A DNA stretch of 64,000 nucleotides from Firmicutes bacterium UBA3553 (GCA_002381185.1 DFOA01000065.1:6571-70570), one strand, 5' to 3'; positions 27,094 through 36,358 are shown, counted from the first letter of the stretch. Numbers and translations are program-made. Notes: generated by a model not told the origin, from the letters alone.

Positions 27094-27238
27094 GTTTTCC
27101 TCCTAATTTATTATAAAAATCATCATCAGCTAATAAAGCCGGACAATGTTATTATAGCACTTTTTGTGGAACAATACCATATTAAACCATAAATTTTCAT
27201 TAGGGCTAAAAAAATATAGTGAGAAATTAGACAAAAAA

Positions 27239-27357
27239 GGGCTGTTGCATTAAACATGTCATCCTGAGCGTCAGAGAAGGATCTCATACTATTGAGAATA
27301 TGAGTTTCTTCGAACTAACGCCATCAGAATGACCGATAATCATTAATGCAACAGTCC
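27239..27357. repeat. Long imperfect inverted repeat with 15-bp ends
   Basis: GGGCTGTTGCATTAA (left) and TTAATGCAACAGTCC (right) are near-perfect inverted ends. Inside, GTCATCCTGAGCG pairs with CGCCATCAGAATGAC and CTCATA with TATGAG, giving one long hairpin. The inner GTCATCCTGAGCG..GAAGGATCTCAT is a motif I recall from dispersed intergenic repeats in many bacterial genomes. On the minus strand the hairpin ends in TTTTTT, so it can also terminate the operon ending at 27359. Confidence 0.75.
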
Positions 27358-27358
27358 T

Positions 27359-28249
27359 TTATTTTTCAAATATTTCTTTAGCAAGTCCGATGGGGAATTC
27401 CATTATGCAGCCTTTTGCAGGATTTACGATTTGACTTATTCTTAAGTTCCCGGCAAGTGAAAGCAGTAAACCGCTTTGTGAATCGGTAAGCTCTGAATGC
27501 TGCTGCAAAAACCTGTGCATTTTTCGAGCTGCTTCTTTGCTGCAGACATCTAATGATTTGTCGGCGGAAGTTGTTAAGTATTTCTCCTTTGTAACTATGA
27601 ACGGGGTGGGAATATCCTTCCTGTTTTTCAAAACATCCACCTTCACAGTTATATCCCCGCTCATTTCCAGGGCGCAAATTACAGTTTCACCGTCACCTTG
27701 TACTGCATGTATATCTCCCATGGAAAGAAGTGCTCCGGAAACACTGACAGGCAGGTATAATAGTGCTCCGACGCCAAGATCCTTAATATCCAAATTTCCT
27801 CCGTGTTCACCTGGAATTTGTGTAGGTGCTTTTCCCTCTTCAGGAGCTGTTCCGATAACACCTATCATAGGCTTGATGGGAACACGTATATCATTGTCAA
27901 ATATTACTGAGCCACAATCAATGGGAAATCTTCGGCAGTGACATCCGTCAATTTCATATATTCCTGCTCCGGTCCGTGCACACATGCTTCCTTCCGATGC
28001 AAGCTCCATGTTGATTATTTCTATTCTGAGCACATCTCCCGGTTCGGCGCTGTTAATATAAAGCGGTCCGGTTACCGGATTGTTAAGCTTCATATTTACT
28101 TTAGAAAAATCATATCCGTCTTCAATAATTTGTTCGCTGTAGCAGTCCTGACAGCAAAATTTCACTGTATCGCCATCCTGGGCATATGCTGCCGGCACGT
28201 TGTCATTGCTGAAAGAGAAATGAACTTTGTTTTTGGCAATTGTAATCAT
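27359..28249 (-). CDS. Acetamidase/formamidase family protein
   Basis: A 296-residue protein of the FmdA/AmdA family: DCYSEQI near 35, NPVTGPLYINSAEPGDVLRIEI near 57-78, MIGVIGTAPEEG near 128 and GGNLDIKDLGVGALLYLPV near 150 are the conserved blocks. These enzymes hydrolyse short amides to ammonia and an acid; the exact substrate cannot be told. ATG 28249 follows AAGGAAGG. It begins 18 bases after the threonine-synthase-like gene, so the two are probably one operon and may act in one amino acid or amide degradation route. Confidence 0.85.
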   Translation of the reverse strand: MITIAKNKVHFSFSNDNVPAAYAQDGDTVKFCCQDCYSEQIIEDGYDFSKVNMKLNNPVTGPLYINSAEPGDVLRIEIINMELASEGSMCARTGAGIYEIDGCHCRRFPIDCGSVIFDNDIRVPIKPMIGVIGTAPEEGKAPTQIPGEHGGNLDIKDLGVGALLYLPVSVSGALLSMGDIHAVQGDGETVICALEMSGDITVKVDVLKNRKDIPTPFIVTKEKYLTTSADKSLDVCSKEAARKMHRFLQQHSELTDSQSGLLLSLAGNLRISQIVNPAKGCIMEFPIGLAKEIFEK

Positions 28250-28267
28250 ATTGAACCTTCCTTTTAT

Positions 28268-29362
28268 TTAATGATCAGATTTTAAACCTGCTCCGCACAT
28301 GGGAATCAGGCAGTCAGATGTTTTTCCGTTTAAGTCACAATAATTCAAATATGCCGCATAAGTTGCGGCAGTTGTGTGCTCGCAGTAAATGCCCTTAGCA
28401 GCAAGAAGAGCTCTTGCTTCCAATATACGGTCCTCAGGGGCTGTTATCATTTTTATATTGGACTTATATGTATATTCTAAAATCTCCTCACCTCTCATGG
28501 GCACTCCTATAGCAATTCCTTCCGCCATTGTAGGAGCAGGAATTATATCTGCAGGATATTTTTCGTTTCTCTCAGCCGCTTTTACAAAAGGAGCACAAAA
28601 TTGGCTTTGTACTGCTACAATATTTGGCATTTTGCTAATTATTCCGCTAGCCATAAATTCTTCCAAGGCTTTTACAATTCCTATGAACAGAGTGCCGTTT
28701 CCCAAGGGGATAAAAATATTTTCCGGGATTCTTAAAAGCTGCTCGTATACTTCATAAATATAGGTCTTGGTACCTTCGTAGAAAAAAGGATTGTACACAT
28801 GATTAGCATAATATTTTCTTTCTGCAGTAACCTTTGACCTGCATACATCAGCACAGTTATCCCTTGAGCCTGGAACTATATTGATGCGGGCGTTGTGAGA
28901 CTTTATCATGTCTATTTTCTTAGGCGATGTTCCTTCAGGAACAAAAATCTCACAATCAATATCTGCTTTGGCGCAGTATGCAGCCACACTGTTTCCCGCG
29001 TTGCCGCTTGAGTCCTGGACAACAGAAGTTACTCCTATTGCTTTGCAGTGAGAAATTAATACGGCAGCTCCCCGGTCTTTAAATGACAGGGTAGGCATAA
29101 AATAATCCATTTTAAGAAGCACATCCTCATCGAATTGAATAACAGGAGTCATTCCTTCTCCAAGAGTTACACTGCGCCAGTGTTCACCCTTCAAGGGCAT
29201 GAATGCGCGGTAACGGAATATGTTCCAAGCATTTTTGTCAACCAGGGACAAATCAAATTTTGGTACCTCATAATCAAGTTTCCAGAGTCCGCCGCAGTTG
29301 CACCTGGCTTTTATTGTGGATATATCTTCTTTAATACCGCACTTTGAGCATACATACTTCAT
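28268..29362 (-). CDS. Threonine-synthase-like PLP enzyme
   Basis: A 364-residue fold-type II pyridoxal-phosphate enzyme. An N-terminal zinc ribbon (Cys 5, 8, 21 and 23) precedes TLSFKDRGA with the PLP lysine at about residue 95, SSGNAGNS near 118-125 binds the phosphate of PLP, and IPLGNGTLF is near 228. Zinc-ribbon threonine synthases and related ammonia-lyases share this plan. The operon partner is an acetamidase family gene, not homoserine kinase, so a catabolic lyase is as likely as threonine synthesis. ATG 29362 follows AGGAGG. Confidence 0.78.
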   Translation of the reverse strand: MKYVCSKCGIKEDISTIKARCNCGGLWKLDYEVPKFDLSLVDKNAWNIFRYRAFMPLKGEHWRSVTLGEGMTPVIQFDEDVLLKMDYFMPTLSFKDRGAAVLISHCKAIGVTSVVQDSSGNAGNSVAAYCAKADIDCEIFVPEGTSPKKIDMIKSHNARINIVPGSRDNCADVCRSKVTAERKYYANHVYNPFFYEGTKTYIYEVYEQLLRIPENIFIPLGNGTLFIGIVKALEEFMASGIISKMPNIVAVQSQFCAPFVKAAERNEKYPADIIPAPTMAEGIAIGVPMRGEEILEYTYKSNIKMITAPEDRILEARALLAAKGIYCEHTTAATYAAYLNYCDLNGKTSDCLIPMCGAGLKSDH

Positions 29363-29373
29363 TTACATCCTCC

Positions 29374-30723
29374 TTATTTTATTGATAAATGCTTAAGTGT
29401 TGATCTAAACCATATAAATAATATAATTCCTTTAAATATTGAAGATATGCTTATGCTGAACCATACTCCTGATAATCCCAATGCAGTTGAGCTGAGAAAT
29501 ATGGCTGCCGGAATTCTTAAAGCATTCAGCACGACACCGTTGACTGTAGGAGGCAGTGTTCTTCCCAAGCCGTTGAAGGCTCCTGTAGTTCCGATTTCAA
29601 TGCTCATGAAGAACTGGGACAACCCCAGGATTCTTAAATAAATGATACCTTCCCTGATTGCAGCGGGGTCGTTGGGTACAAATATTGTGAACAGTATTTC
29701 AGCACCGAAAATTAACAATACAGTTGTGAGTATCCCAATACCGCCTAATATCTGTATTCCTTGTATATAGCCTTCCTTAATCCTTTCTAATTTCTTTGCT
29801 CCGTAGTTTTGTCCCGTGAAGGCTGATATGGCTGAGGAAAATCCGTCTGCCGTCATCCACGTCAGTGATTCGATATTTGAGCCTATACTTTGAACCGCAA
29901 CTGCCACAGGACCGAATCCTGCAACTATTTTTGTTATAACCATGTTAATTGCGGCATGAAGTCCTGACTGAAGAAATGGAGGGATACCAAGCTTTACAAT
30001 ATTCTTTATAATTTCCATATCCGGTTTTACAAATAATTTAATATGCGAATATATGGTGCCATAGGTTTTTCCTATAAAAATAAAAATCATTGTTACAAAA
30101 AATTGGGCCGATATTGTTGCCAGTGCAGCGCCTTTGATTCCTAATGAAGGTATGGGTCCAAGGCCGAATATCAAAATAGGATCAATTATAATATTGGCAA
30201 TCAGACCGATTGTATTGATCTTAAAAGGGGTTATGCTGTTGCCGGTGCTGTTCAATGTTGCTGAAAATATCGGATTTAAAAAATGAAAAGTTATTCCTAT
30301 ACCGATTATAGTTAAGTAATCTACTGACATTTTGATTACATTTTCATCCTGCAGGTTAAAAAAACCTATTAATTGATGTCTGAACAATATTAAAAACAAA
30401 GAATACATTAATGCAATAAAAAAATCCAGCTGAAAACCATTGGAAATATATTTCTTTGCACTTTCCATATCACCTTTGCCATAGCATTGAGCTACATTTA
30501 CTCCGACGCCAACCTGGGAGATCATAACCAGTGATGTTCCCAGCCACAGGTAAAATCCTGCTGCTCCTGCGGCAGCCACCGCTTCTGTACTGAGCCTTCC
30601 AAGCCATATTATATCTGTTAAATTGTAAGCCATATGGATAAAGCCTGTTCCCATTATAGGCAGTGCCAGCTTTACTAATGTGCTCCGTATTTTGCCTTCT
30701 GTTAGATTTGTAATGTCGTTCAT
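29374..30723 (-). CDS. MATE-family efflux transporter
   Basis: A 449-residue membrane protein with twelve hydrophobic segments in two similar halves, opening LTEGKIRSTLVKLALPIMGTG as MATE proteins do and holding NINTIGLIANIIIDPILIFG near 178-198. By family it exports cationic drugs or metabolites against sodium or protons. ATG 30723 follows AAAGGA. It lies 11 bases before the threonine-synthase-like gene and may lead that operon. A second MATE gene lies at 58069. Confidence 0.88.
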   Translation of the reverse strand: MNDITNLTEGKIRSTLVKLALPIMGTGFIHMAYNLTDIIWLGRLSTEAVAAAGAAGFYLWLGTSLVMISQVGVGVNVAQCYGKGDMESAKKYISNGFQLDFFIALMYSLFLILFRHQLIGFFNLQDENVIKMSVDYLTIIGIGITFHFLNPIFSATLNSTGNSITPFKINTIGLIANIIIDPILIFGLGPIPSLGIKGAALATISAQFFVTMIFIFIGKTYGTIYSHIKLFVKPDMEIIKNIVKLGIPPFLQSGLHAAINMVITKIVAGFGPVAVAVQSIGSNIESLTWMTADGFSSAISAFTGQNYGAKKLERIKEGYIQGIQILGGIGILTTVLLIFGAEILFTIFVPNDPAAIREGIIYLRILGLSQFFMSIEIGTTGAFNGLGRTLPPTVNGVVLNALRIPAAIFLSSTALGLSGVWFSISISSIFKGIILFIWFRSTLKHLSIK

Positions 30724-30820
30724 AAAAATCCTTTCTGATAAAAATATTTATGTTTAGTTTAACTTATAATTGTTAATTGTACAAGCTATTAAATTGGCAT
30801 ATTTTTATGTAGAAACCCGT

Positions 30821-30938
30821 AATTTATGATATAATAAATACAATAATGAAACAAAGATTAACGTCTTTGTCTGATATGTATTTATTGTATCGGTGTGAAG
30901 CAAAATAATAAGCGATGCACTTATGATATAATAAAATT
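30821..30938 (+). repeat. Repeated leader element, copy 1
   Basis: It opens with extended -10 box TGATATAAT (TATAAT 30830-30835). ATACAATA (30838-30845) can pair with TATTGTAT (30883-30890) around hairpin ACAAAGA/TCTTTGT (30851-30857 and 30864-30870, loop TTAACG). A third hairpin ATAAG/CTTAT follows (30908-30924), then a second TGATATAAT. Copies lie at 53991 and 59440. The core from TATAATAAAT to AAACAAAG is identical in all three. Confidence 0.75.
30846..30908 (+). CDS. Mini-ORF in repeated element, copy 1
   Basis: ATG lies only 10 bases after TATAAT, so a transcript starting there would have almost no 5' leader. The 20-residue peptide MKQRLTSLSDMYLLYRCEAK resembles the mini-ORFs in copies 2 and 3, with silent differences at codons 4 and 5 between copies. 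There is no Shine-Dalgarno site. It may be a leader peptide or a by-product of RNA structure conservation. Confidence 0.35.
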   Translation: MKQRLTSLSDMYLLYRCEAK

Positions 30939-30976
30939 GCAGCACAATAATAAAATTAAGGAGATCATTGCAATAC

Positions 30977-31279
30977 ATGAGTAAAATCACGATAACTGAA
31001 AATGCGTTGAGCTATCTCAACAAAAAAGGCAAGAAATCTGTAACCATCGGATATCCTGACTACAGGACAAACGGAGATTTTGCAGTTGTTCCTGTTCCTG
31101 AAATCTTTGCAAAAAAACCTAAGGCAGAGGAAGGATATAATAAAATTACGGTAGACGGAATAGACGTCTATGTTTCAAAACTGGTTTATTTGCCTGATAA
31201 TGATGTTGTTATTGATGTTGATAAATTTTTAAAAATGCAATTCCTGACAGTTTCAGGATTCAGTATAAAAGGTCAGTAG
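30977..31279 (+). CDS. Small HesB-like / CC-Se-motif-family protein
   Basis: A 100-residue protein (MSKITITENALSYLNKKGKKSVTIGY) whose opening resembles HesB/IscA-like proteins of the group annotated as CC/Se-motif family. The cysteine or selenocysteine pair of that group is absent; there is no Cys at all, so Fe-S binding is unlikely. AAGGAG lies 13 bases before ATG 30977 and 4 bases before TTG 30968, so the start is uncertain. It is followed 8 bases later by a Y-family polymerase gene in the same operon, and preceded by the repeated leader element. Confidence 0.6.
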   Translation: MSKITITENALSYLNKKGKKSVTIGYPDYRTNGDFAVVPVPEIFAKKPKAEEGYNKITVDGIDVYVSKLVYLPDNDVVIDVDKFLKMQFLTVSGFSIKGQ

Positions 31280-31287
31280 GTGGTAAA

Positions 31288-32490
31288 GTGGAAAGAGTAG
31301 TATTTCTAGTTGATATGAACGCTTTTTTTATAAGCTGCGAACAAACCCGCCATCCTGAAATTACAGGCCGGCCGGCTGCAGTGGCAGGGGACCCTGAAAA
31401 CAGGACGGGCATCATATTGACTGCAAATTACGAAGCACGAAAATATGGTATCAGAACAACCATGGTTCTAAGAGAAGCCCTTAAACTCTGTCCCAATTTA
31501 ATGATTATTCCGCCGGATCACAAATTTTATGAACAAAAATCCAGAGAAGTAATGAAGATTTTTTCCTCATATACTCCTGTAATCGAGCAGAACAGCATAG
31601 ATGAGGCTTGGCTTGATATGACGGGATGCACAGGACTTTTCGGGCAGCCTGTGGAAACAGCAAGAAATATTATGGAGCGAATTAATAAAGAGCTGGGGCT
31701 TTGGTGCTCAATCGGAATATCTGAAAATAAGTTTCTGGCAAAAATGGCTTCTGAGATGAAAAAACCCCATGGAATTACAGAACTGTGGAAGAAAGACATT
31801 AAAGAAAAGATGTGGCCGCTTCCCGTAAATTATATTTACGGAGTGGGAAAGCGTACCGCTTTAAAGCTTCAAGGCATGGGAATACTTACTATTAAGGATT
31901 TGGCCCTGTGCGACAGCTCATATCTTGTGAAGAAGCTTGGGAAAATGGGTGCTGAACTTTCCCTGAGGGCAAACGGCATAGATACGTCACCGGTAAGCCC
32001 TAACTCTGACAGTGACATGAAATCCATAGGCAGGTCAATTACACTTTCTCATGATATAACTGACATAGACTTTGCTAAAACTGTTTTGCTGGAACTTTCG
32101 GATGAGGTGGGCATGTCAGCAAGAAAGTATGGAAAAAAGGGACGCACTGTACAAATAAGCATAAAATATTCCGATTTTGTAAGCATCACAAGACAAACAA
32201 CAGTTCCTGCAACATATCTTGTCAAGGATATTTATTCTGCAGGAGTCAGGCTTCTTGAAAAAAACTGGAACAAGGAACCTATACGTCTTCTCGGCATAAG
32301 CTTAAGCGGATTTGAGGAAAATTACGGCTCAGAGCAGATCTCTTTATTTCAAATGTCTGATATGGCAGAAGAAAAAGACACTAACAAGACCGACCTGCTT
32401 GAAAATGCCATTTATAATATACGCAAAAAATACGGTCATTCAATAATCAAACCTGGAGCATTAATAAATAAAGACAATAAAAATAAATAA
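31288..32490 (+). CDS. Y-family DNA polymerase (Pol IV / DinB-like)
   Basis: A 400-residue translesion polymerase: VFLVDMNAFFISCEQ (residues 5-19) supplies the first catalytic Asp, NSIDEAWLDMTG near 102-113 the acidic pair, and SIGISENKFLAKMASEMKKP near 137-156 the finger/palm motif, followed by a helix-hairpin-helix region (YIYGVGKRTALKLQGMG near 178) and the little-finger domain. It copies past damaged bases with low fidelity. GTG 31288 has GGTGG upstream. The C-terminal tail lacks an obvious beta-clamp pentapeptide, but EQISLFQ near 345 is a clamp-binding candidate. Confidence 0.9.
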   Translation: MERVVFLVDMNAFFISCEQTRHPEITGRPAAVAGDPENRTGIILTANYEARKYGIRTTMVLREALKLCPNLMIIPPDHKFYEQKSREVMKIFSSYTPVIEQNSIDEAWLDMTGCTGLFGQPVETARNIMERINKELGLWCSIGISENKFLAKMASEMKKPHGITELWKKDIKEKMWPLPVNYIYGVGKRTALKLQGMGILTIKDLALCDSSYLVKKLGKMGAELSLRANGIDTSPVSPNSDSDMKSIGRSITLSHDITDIDFAKTVLLELSDEVGMSARKYGKKGRTVQISIKYSDFVSITRQTTVPATYLVKDIYSAGVRLLEKNWNKEPIRLLGISLSGFEENYGSEQISLFQMSDMAEEKDTNKTDLLENAIYNIRKKYGHSIIKPGALINKDNKNK

Positions 32491-32593
32491 ATTCAACAAA
32501 GTAATTAATTATAAAATTTATGCAAACGTTATTAGTCATTAGCGATTTATTTGCTCATATATTAGAATAAAGCATATTGGGGGGAGAGATGTT

Positions 32594-34894
32594 ATGGCTG
32601 TCGGAGAAAGTATTGCCCGTGTTGATGCTTATGATAAGGCAACCGGAAGAGCAAGATACACTGACGATTTGTTTGGCAAAGATACATTGATTATTAAAAT
32701 TGTACATTCGACTGTTGCACATGGAATAGTTGTAAAAATAGAAACTTCGGAAGCAGAAAAAATTGAAGGGGTTCTGAAGGTGGTTACCTGTTTTGATGTT
32801 CCTGATATACAGTTTCCTACAGCCGGGCATCCATGGGCAAAAGATACCAAAAGTCAGGATGTGGCAGACAGGCTTCTTCTTAACAGGCATGTACGATATT
32901 ACGGTGATGAGGTTGCGGTTGTTGTTGCAGAAAATGAAATTGCTGCCGAAAAAGGTGTTCATGCAGTCAAAGTGGAATATTACGAATATCCCTTTGCAAT
33001 GAATATAGAAGAAGCGATGAAAAAAGAAGCCCGTGCTATTCATGAGGAATATCCTCAGAATGTTTTAGGACACAGTACCTTAAGGATTGGAAACTATCAG
33101 GGAGCAATTAAAGATAATTGTTTAATGAAAATTGAAGGCTGGTATGAAACTCCGGCTGTACAGCATTGCCATCTTGAAAATTTTGTTTGCTGTTCCTATA
33201 TGGAAAATGGAAGAATCACTGTTGTAACCTCAACACAAATTCCCCATATTGTAAGAAGAGTCGTCGGACAGGCACTTGGGATTCCGTGGGGAAAGGTTCG
33301 CGTAATAAAGCCTTTCATAGGAGGAGGCTTCGGCAACAAGCAGGATGTTCTTTATGAGCCTTTATGTGCATATATTTGCACGCTGGTTGGAGGAAGAGCA
33401 GTAAAGCTGAATGTTTCGAGAGAAGAGTCATTCGTAAACAGCAGAGTGAGACACTCAATACGAACTCACATCATTTCGTATGTGAGGAAAGATGGAACAT
33501 TTGCTGCAAGGAAGATGGAAGCATATTCTGACCAGGGAGCTTACGCATCTCACGGCCATGCCGTAGTTAATAAAGGGCAGGGAGCCTTTCCTCAAATGTA
33601 TCCGTGTGAAAATATTGAGGCAGATTCATATACGGTATATACTAACAAACCCGCAGCAGGAGCCATGAGGGGATATGGCATGCCGCAGGCTATGTTTGCG
33701 GTGGAAGCCCACACTGATGATGTGGCTAAAGCGCTTGGTATGAATCCTGTGGAATTCAGGATGAAAAACATTATGCCGAAAGATTTCAGGGATAAGGTAT
33801 CAAACAATCAAAATTATTTTGACAGCTTCAGGTTGTGTATAGAAAAAGGAAAAGAAATAATCGATTATGATAAAAAGATTTCAGAGTATCAAAACCAAGA
33901 AGGGTCTGTGCGACGAGGCATAGGGATGGCAGCATTTTGGTACAATACGGGGGTCTGGCCTTTTCATCTTGAATCAAGCTCATGCAGGATGATTCTGAAT
34001 CAGGACGGCTCCATACAGTTACAGCTTGGAGAAACAGAAATAGGCCAGGGAGCAGACACAGCATTTGCCCAGATGGCAGCGGAGACTGTGGGATTACCTG
34101 TAAGTATGGTTCATGTAATTTCAACCCAGGATACGGACATAACACCATACGGTTCAGGAGCGTATGCTTCAAGACAGACGTATGTGGGAGGAGGGGCAAT
34201 TCATCAGACAGGATTGTTATTGAAGGAAAAAATTCTTGATTACGCAGAGATGCTTACTTCAATACCTGCCCATGACTTAAGCATAAAGGAAGGTAACATA
34301 ATTAAAAAACCAGACAATAAATTTATTATGACTGTCGGTAATATTGCCTTAGAGGCTTTGTACAGCAGAACTCACAGCCAGCATATAACAGCAGAAAGCA
34401 CTTATCAGGCAGAGACAAATGCTTATTCATTCGGCTGCAGCTTTGCTGAAGTGGAGGTTGATATTCAAATGTGCAAAATCAAGCTTCTCAGAATGATTAA
34501 TGTTCATGATGCCGGAAAACTGATTAATCCTGAATTGGCAAATGCACAGGTACAGGGCGGTATGAGCATGGCAATAGGATATGCCCTTTCTGAAAAACTT
34601 CAATTTGATGAGGATACGGGCAGGGTGCTGAACAATAATCTTCTTGATTACAAGCTGGCAACATTTATGGACCATCCGGAGCTTGAAGTTTATTTTATCG
34701 AAAATTTTGAGCCCACAAGCATATTTGGAACTAAAGCACTGGGAGAGCCTCCTGCAATATCAGGGGCGCCTGCCATCAGAAATGCAGTGCTTCATGCGAC
34801 AGGAGTTGCATTTAATGAAATACCTATGACTCCTCAGGTTTTATACAAGGAATTTAAGAAAAGAGGTCTGATACAAGGAGGTTCTCATGTTTAA
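32594..34894 (+). CDS. xdhA: Molybdenum hydroxylase large subunit (xanthine dehydrogenase XdhA-like)
   Basis: A 766-residue molybdopterin-binding subunit of the xanthine dehydrogenase family. It has the Ald_Xan_dh first domain (near 10-120, starting ARVDAYDKATGRARYTDDL), PFIGGGFGNKQD near 240-251, AAGAMRGYGMPQA near 353-365 and GETEIGQGADTAF near 478-490 that hold molybdopterin, and ALGEPPAISGAP with the catalytic Glu at about 718. It hydroxylates purines or other N-heterocycles. Its stop overlaps the next start by 8 bases. The E. coli XdhA has the same size. Whether it uses a selenium ligand cannot be read from the sequence. Confidence 0.88.
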   Translation: MAVGESIARVDAYDKATGRARYTDDLFGKDTLIIKIVHSTVAHGIVVKIETSEAEKIEGVLKVVTCFDVPDIQFPTAGHPWAKDTKSQDVADRLLLNRHVRYYGDEVAVVVAENEIAAEKGVHAVKVEYYEYPFAMNIEEAMKKEARAIHEEYPQNVLGHSTLRIGNYQGAIKDNCLMKIEGWYETPAVQHCHLENFVCCSYMENGRITVVTSTQIPHIVRRVVGQALGIPWGKVRVIKPFIGGGFGNKQDVLYEPLCAYICTLVGGRAVKLNVSREESFVNSRVRHSIRTHIISYVRKDGTFAARKMEAYSDQGAYASHGHAVVNKGQGAFPQMYPCENIEADSYTVYTNKPAAGAMRGYGMPQAMFAVEAHTDDVAKALGMNPVEFRMKNIMPKDFRDKVSNNQNYFDSFRLCIEKGKEIIDYDKKISEYQNQEGSVRRGIGMAAFWYNTGVWPFHLESSSCRMILNQDGSIQLQLGETEIGQGADTAFAQMAAETVGLPVSMVHVISTQDTDITPYGSGAYASRQTYVGGGAIHQTGLLLKEKILDYAEMLTSIPAHDLSIKEGNIIKKPDNKFIMTVGNIALEALYSRTHSQHITAESTYQAETNAYSFGCSFAEVEVDIQMCKIKLLRMINVHDAGKLINPELANAQVQGGMSMAIGYALSEKLQFDEDTGRVLNNNLLDYKLATFMDHPELEVYFIENFEPTSIFGTKALGEPPAISGAPAIRNAVLHATGVAFNEIPMTPQVLYKEFKKRGLIQGGSHV

Positions 34895-35780
34895 TTTTGA
34901 AGCAATATATGAAGCAGCTTCCGTGAACCATGCAGTGGAATTGTTAAAAGAACATCCAAATGCAATAATCATAGCAGGTGGAAGTGATGTGCTTATAAAA
35001 ATCAGAGAAGGAAGGTTATCAGAATGTGAGCTTATAAGCATACAGACAATTAATGAACTCAGAGGAATAACAATAAAAGAAGATGCCACACTATGCATTG
35101 GTCCAATTGAAAGCTTTTCACATATTGCAGAGAACACTTTAATTAAACAGTACATTTCCGTGCTTGGAGATGCTGCATTGACTGTGGGAGGACCCCAAAT
35201 CCGGAATATCGGAACTATCGGAGGAAATATTTGCAACGGAGCTACATCAGCAGATACAGCATCAACCCTTTTAGCGTGGGATGTGGTGCTGGAGCTGACA
35301 GGTTTGGGTTATGTGCGATATGTTCCGATTTCGGAATTTTACATTCACGCCGGAAAAACAAATATTAAAAACGGAGAGATTCTTACTTCGATTTTAATAC
35401 ATAAAAACAGTTATGAGAATTACAAGGGCTTTTATTACAAATATTCAGCAAGAAATGCAATGGACATTTCTGTTTGTAACTGTTCTGTTAATGTCAGGCT
35501 ATCTTCCGACAAAAAAGCTGTGGAGGATGTGCGGGCTGCCTACGGAGCAGCAGGCCCGGTACCATTGAGAGCATATAAAGCAGAAAATGCAATAAGGGGT
35601 AAAAAAATAACTTTGGAACTTATTGACGAATTTGCAGATACAGCAGCGAAAAATTTAGAACCAAGAAGCAGTTATAGAGCAAGCAGGGAATTCAGAATAC
35701 ATATTTTGAAGGAACTCAGCAAAAAGTGTTTAAAAGAATCCATATGCCGATGCGGAGGTATCATTAATGGAACAGTTTAA
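34887..35780 (+). CDS. xdhB: Molybdenum hydroxylase FAD subunit (XdhB-like)
   Basis: A 297-residue FAD-binding subunit. IIAGGSDVLIKIREG near 29-43 and GGPQIRNIGTIGGNICNGATSADTAS near 102-127, here in two pieces, bind FAD. The CO dehydrogenase flavoprotein C-terminal domain follows (near 175-285). It moves electrons from the iron-sulfur subunit to NAD or another acceptor. It overlaps xdhA by 8 bases and the iron-sulfur gene by 14, showing tight translational coupling. Confidence 0.9.
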   Translation: MFNFEAIYEAASVNHAVELLKEHPNAIIIAGGSDVLIKIREGRLSECELISIQTINELRGITIKEDATLCIGPIESFSHIAENTLIKQYISVLGDAALTVGGPQIRNIGTIGGNICNGATSADTASTLLAWDVVLELTGLGYVRYVPISEFYIHAGKTNIKNGEILTSILIHKNSYENYKGFYYKYSARNAMDISVCNCSVNVRLSSDKKAVEDVRAAYGAAGPVPLRAYKAENAIRGKKITLELIDEFADTAAKNLEPRSSYRASREFRIHILKELSKKCLKESICRCGGIINGTV

Positions 35781-36246
35781 GAAAATATCATGTACGGTAA
35801 ACGGGAGAAAGGTTACAAGGTCAGTTGACGTGAGAGAATCCTTAACTGATTTTATCCGCAACGACCTTGGCTTAAAGTCTGTCAAAAAAGGCTGTGAAGC
35901 AGGTGAATGTGGTGCATGCACAGTTATTATCGATGGAGAGACCTTCAATTCATGCATTTATTTTGCCATATGGGCGGATGGGAAAAGCATAAGGACACTG
36001 GAAGGACTCATGGGGCCAAACGGGGAAATTTCCGATATTCAGCAAAACTTCATTGATGAAGGAGCAATTCAATGCGGTTTCTGTACTCCGGGTATGATTA
36101 TGTCAGCAGTAAATATCGTCGAGCAAAACAAGGAAGTGTCAAGAGATGAAATTCGGGGAAGCATGGCAGGGAATATGTGCCGCTGCACGGGATATGAAAA
36201 TATAGTAAATGCCGTAGAAAAAACAATAAAAAACAGGAAAAAATAA
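35767..36246 (+). CDS. xdhC: Molybdenum hydroxylase 2Fe-2S subunit (XdhC-like)
   Basis: A 159-residue protein with two [2Fe-2S] clusters: a plant-ferredoxin type set at Cys 43, 48, 51 and 63 (GCEAGECGACTV) and the helical set at Cys 103, 106, 138 and 140 (CGFCTPGM and NMCRCTGY). It links the molybdenum site to FAD. The operon order large-FAD-FeS is that of E. coli xdhABC. A dedicated maturation gene for the cofactor is not in the window. Confidence 0.92.
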   Translation: MEQFKKISCTVNGRKVTRSVDVRESLTDFIRNDLGLKSVKKGCEAGECGACTVIIDGETFNSCIYFAIWADGKSIRTLEGLMGPNGEISDIQQNFIDEGAIQCGFCTPGMIMSAVNIVEQNKEVSRDEIRGSMAGNMCRCTGYENIVNAVEKTIKNRKK

Positions 36247-36277
36247 AACTCGAATTCAGCCGGTATGAAACAAGTAT

Positions 36278-36331
36278 GAATCTCATTCCTTAAGGGAGTT
36301 CGTTACGCACCGCTTAAGAAAAATGAGATTC
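36278..36331. repeat. Inverted repeat between convergent genes
   Basis: GAATCTCATT pairs exactly with AATGAGATTC, with an inner CTTAAG pair (CCTTAAG and CTTAAG). It separates the xdh operon from the convergent sigma-54 activator. There is no clear T-run. The GAGATTCTTCG edge resembles the GAGTTTCTTCG in the repeat at 27239, so it may be a degraded relative. Confidence 0.55.
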
Positions 36332-36358
36332 TTCGATATCGGTAGGACGATACTGTGT

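Noticed and set aside
32539..32556. Possible -24/-12 promoter before xdhA (TTAGCGATTTATTTGCTC)
   Set aside because: The invariant GG is AG, so the match is too weak beside the clear site at 39628.
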